Assembly: GCA_014729495.1 (NCBI GenBank)
Contig: WJJV01000059.1
Coordinates: 1-20,426 of the forward strand
Direction: 5' to 3'
Length of the DNA stretch: 20,426 nt
Origin: Candidatus Woesearchaeota archaeon
GTDB taxonomy: Archaea; Nanobdellota; Nanobdellia; Woesearchaeales; UBA12501
The notes beneath the pieces are model-generated. The model was not told the DNA's origin. It made no database searches and worked only from the letters and a program-made list of their open reading frames with translations. Each line of letters begins with the position of its first letter. Within the stretch, counting starts at the first letter, position 1. A program made the translations under genes and the position numbers. Shown in pieces: positions 16,534 to 20,426 of this stretch.

Positions 16534-18394
16534 CCAGAACACCCCTCACTCTTTGCATTAAAATATTAGCGAAACTTTCCTTGGCTCTTTTGCTGGTTCT
16601 CAGATAAGCCTTTCTTTTGTATGAACCGATAATATTGCCTTTATCGTCTTTCAGCAGCAGCCTTATGAGATGCTTGCCGGTTTTTGGCGCATATCCATCG
16701 ATCTTTTGCCTGGTTTTTACAGGAACTTCAAAGCCATTCCTGGATACAATAGTGAAAACAGCAAAAGGACAGTCAATCACCACATTGACATTCTTGCTGT
16801 AGTCTCCATAGAAGCATGGTATCTCGGCAGACCACTCAGCGCTATTGCCGATCTTCAGTGTCAGGATCATGTTCCTGTATTCTCTTTTGTCATAATTGTA
16901 TATCTGAAACATCATTGTATTTGTTGACTGAAGATTGATGCTATTATTCTTATTGTATTCCACAATGAAGATTCCTTTTGGCTGGATCTCAGCAATGCTG
17001 AATTTATCAAACTTATCCTTGTCATGAAGTATCTCCCTGATTCTTTGCTTGCTCACTCTGAAATCAGGCGTCAATGAAAGCAGCTCATATATCTTTTTAG
17101 CGCGCTCTGAAGGATAATTTATCTTGAACATATTCTTCATGCTGTGCATGTTGCTGCTCTCGAACTGGTCTTCTCTTATCAGGCCTTCCTCAAGGAACCT
17201 GTTTGTGAGATCATAGTTCTGGCAGTAGCCCATAGTGTACACTCCAAGAATAAATGGTCTGGGTATCTCCAGCATAAGTTCCAGCTGCTCCATGAGATCT
17301 GATTCTGTCTCAACTGGTGTTCCAGTTATGAGATCATAGCTTGTGTACACATACTTGTTCAATATTCTGGCAGATTCCAATATCCTTTCTTTGCTTTCAT
17401 TCCGGTTATAGTATTCTTTCCTTATCCTGTCGCTGCCATGCTGTATCCCCATCTTTGCGAAATACAGTCCTGCATCATGCAGCCTGGACACATACTCCTC
17501 TGATATTGTGCTTGGATGCATATAACAGAAGAATGGAAGATTGATTTGTTCCTTGTACTGGGCACAGAAACGGTCAACCCACTCTTTTTTGAAAGGAAAT
17601 ATATCATCATCAAACACAACCATCTTGAGATTAGGATATCTTTGTTTTGCAGCAGCTAACTCCTCAATGACTTCTCTGACAGGCTTCATCTCATATCTGG
17701 GCTTTTTCAGCATTTTCCTGATCACACTATTGTAGCAGTATGAGCAGGAGAAAACACATCCTCTTGTGACCATGAGGTTATAAGTCAGGGTGCTGTCATC
17801 TTCAGGAGGGCATGTGCTGATGTAATGCTTGTTGTCACGAGCGTAATCAGGAATACCTAATCCAGCAAGCCTTGTCAGCCTTCCTATCTCTGACTTATAT
17901 ACTTTATTTCCTTCCCTTATCCAGATATTATGGATCCCTTTCAGGGATTTCTTTTTTTGCATCCTTATGGCCAGTTCCAGGATGGCTTCTTCGCCATCTC
18001 CAATGCATATTGCATCAGCTACTTTGATACAGTCTTCAGGACAGCAGGTAGGATGGACACCTCCGAGAACTATCAAGGGATCCAGACCGCAGTCCTTGAT
18101 TCTCTTGACCATATCTTTCGTCATCTCAAAGAAAGGAGATCTTACGCTTATGCCCACTATATCTGGCTTTATGTGCCTCAACAAAGAAAGCATCTGATCA
18201 ATCTCTTTTTCAGACACCTCATCAGACATTCTTGTAAGTGGATGGGTCTCATCCGTGATGCTGCTCTCATTGTAGATTTCTGAGTCTTTAATGAATATTA
18301 TATGCACTTCATGGCCCTCTTTTTTTAAGCAAGTAGACATAATTCTGCACTCATATGCTACCTTGTTGTATAAGCTTATAAAGACTATTTTCAT
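16523..18394 (-). CDS. Cobalamin-type radical SAM enzyme with Ig-like C-terminus
   Basis: 623 residues. Residues 1-150 resemble the B12-binding domain ('LIVLGGVHPTCCPEDCI', 'ICIGDGEEAILEL'). The radical SAM motif is Cys213-x3-Cys217-x2-Cys220 ('GCVFSCSYCYN'), followed by 'VVFDDDIFPF', 'LPFFCYMHP' and 'KMGIQHGSDRIRKEYYNR'. About 490-600 is a beta-rich domain ('MILTLKIGNSAEWSAEIPCFYG', in parts) like the first C-terminal domain of the neighbouring paralogue. The two genes share domain order and many motifs, so they arose by tandem duplication. The gene end overlaps the start of the downstream paralogue by 11 bases from the preferred ATG. A GGGAG element lies two bases before its own start. The reaction is not identifiable; a carbon methylation or other radical step on a glycan or lipid is an inference. 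Confidence 0.9.
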   Translation of the reverse strand: MKIVFISLYNKVAYECRIMSTCLKKEGHEVHIIFIKDSEIYNESSITDETHPLTRMSDEVSEKEIDQMLSLLRHIKPDIVGISVRSPFFEMTKDMVKRIKDCGLDPLIVLGGVHPTCCPEDCIKVADAICIGDGEEAILELAIRMQKKKSLKGIHNIWIREGNKVYKSEIGRLTRLAGLGIPDYARDNKHYISTCPPEDDSTLTYNLMVTRGCVFSCSYCYNSVIRKMLKKPRYEMKPVREVIEELAAAKQRYPNLKMVVFDDDIFPFKKEWVDRFCAQYKEQINLPFFCYMHPSTISEEYVSRLHDAGLYFAKMGIQHGSDRIRKEYYNRNESKERILESARILNKYVYTSYDLITGTPVETESDLMEQLELMLEIPRPFILGVYTMGYCQNYDLTNRFLEEGLIREDQFESSNMHSMKNMFKINYPSERAKKIYELLSLTPDFRVSKQRIREILHDKDKFDKFSIAEIQPKGIFIVEYNKNNSINLQSTNTMMFQIYNYDKREYRNMILTLKIGNSAEWSAEIPCFYGDYSKNVNVVIDCPFAVFTIVSRNGFEVPVKTRQKIDGYAPKTGKHLIRLLLKDDKGNIIGSYKRKAYLRTSKRAKESFANILMQRVRGVLDVC

Positions 18395-18413
18395 TTCTCC
18401 CTACATTTCCTCC
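18395..18413 (-). promoter_or_regulatory. Double ribosome site with an ATG-TAG start-stop between two genes
   Basis: Between the ATPase stop and the radical SAM start the minus strand reads GGAGG-AA-ATG-TAG, then GGGAG-AA-ATG, where the last ATG is the gene start at 18394. The stronger ribosome site (18409-18413) is thus followed two bases later by a start codon that meets a stop at once (18401-18406). It could be accidental, or could hold a ribosome ahead of the real start. Confidence 0.5.
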
Positions 18414-19592
18414 TTACCTTTTCTCCTTACTTTTCACATTTATCCTTGCTTCTGCTTCTTTGACAACCACTGCATCGAGGTTGTATCCATATCTTGTATC
18501 AAGAACACCTATGCAGAAGCCATAATCTCCTTCAGATCTGAAGAGCTGGTCATAGGCAGCACAGAACTCTTTCTTTTTTTTGTCTATGCTTAATATCCTG
18601 CCCTGAGTTATCTCCTGCCAGATCTGGCCTTTGATTGATGCGCAGAGGACAATTATCTTGGGAGGCATCCTGTTGAGCTTGACTCTTGCATGCATTTCAT
18701 ATCTGTTTCCAACAGCAATGCTCTTTGTTTGGTTGCCCCCAATATCCTTGAACATTATATCTTTCACATTCACTACTTTCATGACTTTGGAGTTCTTGTT
18801 CTGTTTTTCTTTTCCCTCTTTCTCAGCACCCATGGCTTTCTGGATAATCAGGGGATCTATGTTATTCACTTCTTCTTTGCCTTGATAAAGCTGTATTGCT
18901 TCATCTGAAGGACCGCAGAAGGAAAACCTGCCGCCATCGAGATACAATGCTCTGTCACAGAAAAGCCTCACAAGTTCAAGATTATGCGAAACCAGCACAA
19001 TGCATTTCCCCTCTTTCTTGAGCTTCTCAAACACTCCAAAGCACTTCTTCTGGAATTCCATGTCTCCGACAGCAAGAACTTCATCAATCAGGAATATATC
19101 CCCTTCTGTCTGTATCGCAGTCGAGAAAGCAAGCCTTGCATGCATTCCGCTTGAGAAATCTTTCAGTTTTGTGTCAACAAACTTCTTCAATCCTGCAAAC
19201 TCTATGATATCATCAAATCTCTTATGGATCTCCTTTCTCGTCAGGCCTCTAAGAGAGCCGTAAAGGTATATATTCTCCTTTGCAGTCAGGTCTCCCTGAA
19301 AGCCTACACTAAGGTCAAGGAATGGAACAACATCGCCCTCTGTCTTGATCAATCCTTCTGTTGGCTTCACTATTCCAGCAAGCATCTTGAGCAGTGTTGA
19401 TTTCCCTGAGCCATTCGGACCGATGATTCCAAGACACTCTCCTGGCTTTACCTCTAGGTTAATATTCTTCAGAGCATCAAGCCGCTCATACTCAAAACTG
19501 CCTCTCAAAAGATGGAGTATGTTCTCAAACAGGGTGGTCCTCTTCTCATGAGGTATCCGGTATGCCTTGCTCAGGTCAGTTGCCTTTATCAT
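18414..19592 (-). CDS. Wzt/TagH-type ABC transporter ATPase with C-terminal glycan-recognition-like domain
   Basis: 392 residues. The nucleotide-binding domain (1-240) has Walker A 'GPNGSGKST' at 58-66, the C-loop 'SSGMHARLAF' at 148-157, Walker B plus catalytic Glu in 'DIFLIDEVLAVGD' (165-177) and the switch His in 'VSHN'. 'DLSVGFQGDLTAKENIYLYG' is diagnostic of the polysaccharide/teichoic-acid export group. After a charged linker (about 255-270), residues 272-385 form a beta domain like the C-terminal part of Wzt, which in O9a-type systems binds the glycan end and couples chain completion to export. This suggests a substrate-recognising, Wzt-like mechanism. The ATG has AAGGA eight bases upstream. 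It starts 24 bases after the permease stop and forms the transporter with it. The name wzt is not assigned because orthology cannot be shown here. Confidence 0.93.
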   Translation of the reverse strand: MIKATDLSKAYRIPHEKRTTLFENILHLLRGSFEYERLDALKNINLEVKPGECLGIIGPNGSGKSTLLKMLAGIVKPTEGLIKTEGDVVPFLDLSVGFQGDLTAKENIYLYGSLRGLTRKEIHKRFDDIIEFAGLKKFVDTKLKDFSSGMHARLAFSTAIQTEGDIFLIDEVLAVGDMEFQKKCFGVFEKLKKEGKCIVLVSHNLELVRLFCDRALYLDGGRFSFCGPSDEAIQLYQGKEEVNNIDPLIIQKAMGAEKEGKEKQNKNSKVMKVVNVKDIMFKDIGGNQTKSIAVGNRYEMHARVKLNRMPPKIIVLCASIKGQIWQEITQGRILSIDKKKKEFCAAYDQLFRSEGDYGFCIGVLDTRYGYNLDAVVVKEAEARINVKSKEKR

Positions 19593-19616
19593 TTTTGATT
19601 TCCTTTGTCTCTCTTG

Positions 19617-20384
19617 TCATATCTCATCCGCGAATCTCGGGCTTAATCTCCTGAATATCCATAATCCAAAAAGAAGGGCTGCCAGGCACATTATCAGGGT
19701 TATTGCCATATGCCACAATGAAGGCAGCCCATGGAATATAACAGCATTCCTTGAGTCATTTATTATCCTTGCCATAGGATTCAGCATATACCATTTGAGA
19801 TACTTCTCAGGCACAGCAGAAAGCGGATAGATTATTGGAGTTATCCAGAATCCTATCTGAAGAAACACCTCCCAGATATGCGCCAGATCCCTGAAAAGCA
19901 CATAGAGTGCTGAAAGCGCAAATGACAGGCCCAAAACTAATATAAAAAGCTCTGCAAGCAGGATAAAGAATGTGAATGCATGGTATGTTATGTAGGCATC
20001 GAATATCAGCATGAATATCCAGAACACAAAAAGGTTGAGTATGAATGTTATCGAAGCGCTTAAGCACGAGCTTATCACAATAAGCTCTCTTGGAAAATAA
20101 AGCTTGTTTATGAGATCCTTTTTTCCCACCAGATTATGCATTGAAGCAACTGTTGTCTCTGCAAAATACGTCCACAGCACAATGCCAAAGAGCAGGAAGA
20201 GCTGGTAATGGGGAATATCCATCTGAAATACTATTGAAAACACAACATAGAGTGTTGCAAAGATCAGCAATGGCTTGAGAAGCGACCAAAAGAAGCCCAG
20301 CACTGACCTGTTGTACCTTAGCTTAAAATCATTCCATGCAAGCTCTTTTACAAGATTCAATGTTTTCCTGAATGTTCTATCCAT
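19617..20384 (-). CDS. ABC-2 type permease for polysaccharide/glycolipid export (Wzm/TagG-like)
   Basis: 255 residues from the ATG at 20384; a TTG at 20390, directly after an in-frame TGA, would add two. The N-terminal 'ELAWNDFKLRYNRSVLGFFWSLLKPL' is the amphipathic, signature-like region of O-antigen and teichoic-acid export permeases. About six membrane segments follow (roughly residues 35-55, 62-82, 108-133, 141-170, 178-195 and 228-248, long-form numbering), with 'GFWITPIIYPLSAVPEKYLKWYMLNPMARIINDSRNA' shared by this family. Length is normal. It makes the channel through the cytoplasmic membrane for the glycan built by the downstream enzymes, energised by the adjacent ATPase. Its start overlaps the tail of an upstream frame by eight bases. 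Confidence 0.93.
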   Translation of the reverse strand: MDRTFRKTLNLVKELAWNDFKLRYNRSVLGFFWSLLKPLLIFATLYVVFSIVFQMDIPHYQLFLLFGIVLWTYFAETTVASMHNLVGKKDLINKLYFPRELIVISSCLSASITFILNLFVFWIFMLIFDAYITYHAFTFFILLAELFILVLGLSFALSALYVLFRDLAHIWEVFLQIGFWITPIIYPLSAVPEKYLKWYMLNPMARIINDSRNAVIFHGLPSLWHMAITLIMCLAALLFGLWIFRRLSPRFADEI

Positions 20385-20426
20385 TTTCAATCATGATCCT
20401 AATTTTTTCTGCAAACCTCTCTGGAC
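20377..20426 (-). CDS. C-terminal end of an upstream gene, possibly a glycosyltransferase
   Basis: A frame entering from the right edge reads PERFAEKIRIMIENG and stops at TAG (20377-20379), overlapping the permease start. The short helix resembles the end of many GT4 glycosyltransferases, which would suit the operon. Only fifteen codons are visible, so this is tentative; the other two frames also stop within the window edge. Confidence 0.35.
   Translation of the reverse strand, partial: PERFAEKIRIMIENG

Overview
This 20.4-kb window looks archaeal, most likely from an uncultivated DPANN-type lineage (Woesearchaeota/Pacearchaeota-like). That placement is inferred, from three things: the style of the giant Ig-like surface protein (long runs of N-x-S/T sequons, 'FxANDTxGN' strands); a plausible archaeal TATA box about 28 bases upstream of an ATG with no Shine-Dalgarno, which suggests leaderless transcription; and GAGGTGA-type ribosome sites elsewhere. 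All convincing genes are on the minus strand, so they are transcribed from high to low coordinates. I see no rRNA, tRNA, CRISPR array or insertion sequence.

Region 1 (20426 down to 7992) is one tight gene train. It runs: the tail of an upstream gene (edge of the window); a Wzm/TagG-type ABC permease; a Wzt-type ATPase with a C-terminal extension; two tandem, paralogous radical SAM proteins with a cobalamin-binding-like N-terminal domain; a class I SAM methyltransferase with a coiled-coil tail; a radical SAM protein with a SPASM-like C-terminus; a GT-B glycosyltransferase; a third cobalamin-type radical SAM protein with an Ig-like C-terminus; and a second GT-B (GT4) glycosyltransferase. Gaps run from a 20-nt or smaller overlap up to about 60 nt, so this is probably one operon whose promoter lies outside the window. 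The simplest reading is a cell-surface glycan (or glycolipid) assembled in the cytoplasm, modified by methyl transfer and radical chemistry, and exported by the ABC transporter. Four radical SAM enzymes among nine complete genes is the unusual part.

Region 2 (7762-7991) is the only real intergenic stretch. It holds a 12-bp imperfect tandem repeat (nine units) and, nearer the next gene, a candidate TATA box.

Region 3 (7761 down to 1) has a small winged-helix DNA-binding protein followed 37 bases later by the start of a giant secreted or surface-anchored protein (at least 2455 residues, running off the left edge). This protein is a chain of Ig-like and cadherin-like domains, with a set of four shorter beta-rich repeats, a probable beta-propeller and a nine-sequon N-x-T tract. 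A working model, inferred only, is that the glycan operon and the sequon-rich surface protein are parts of the same cell envelope, with the small regulator controlling the surface protein and perhaps itself through the 12-bp repeats.
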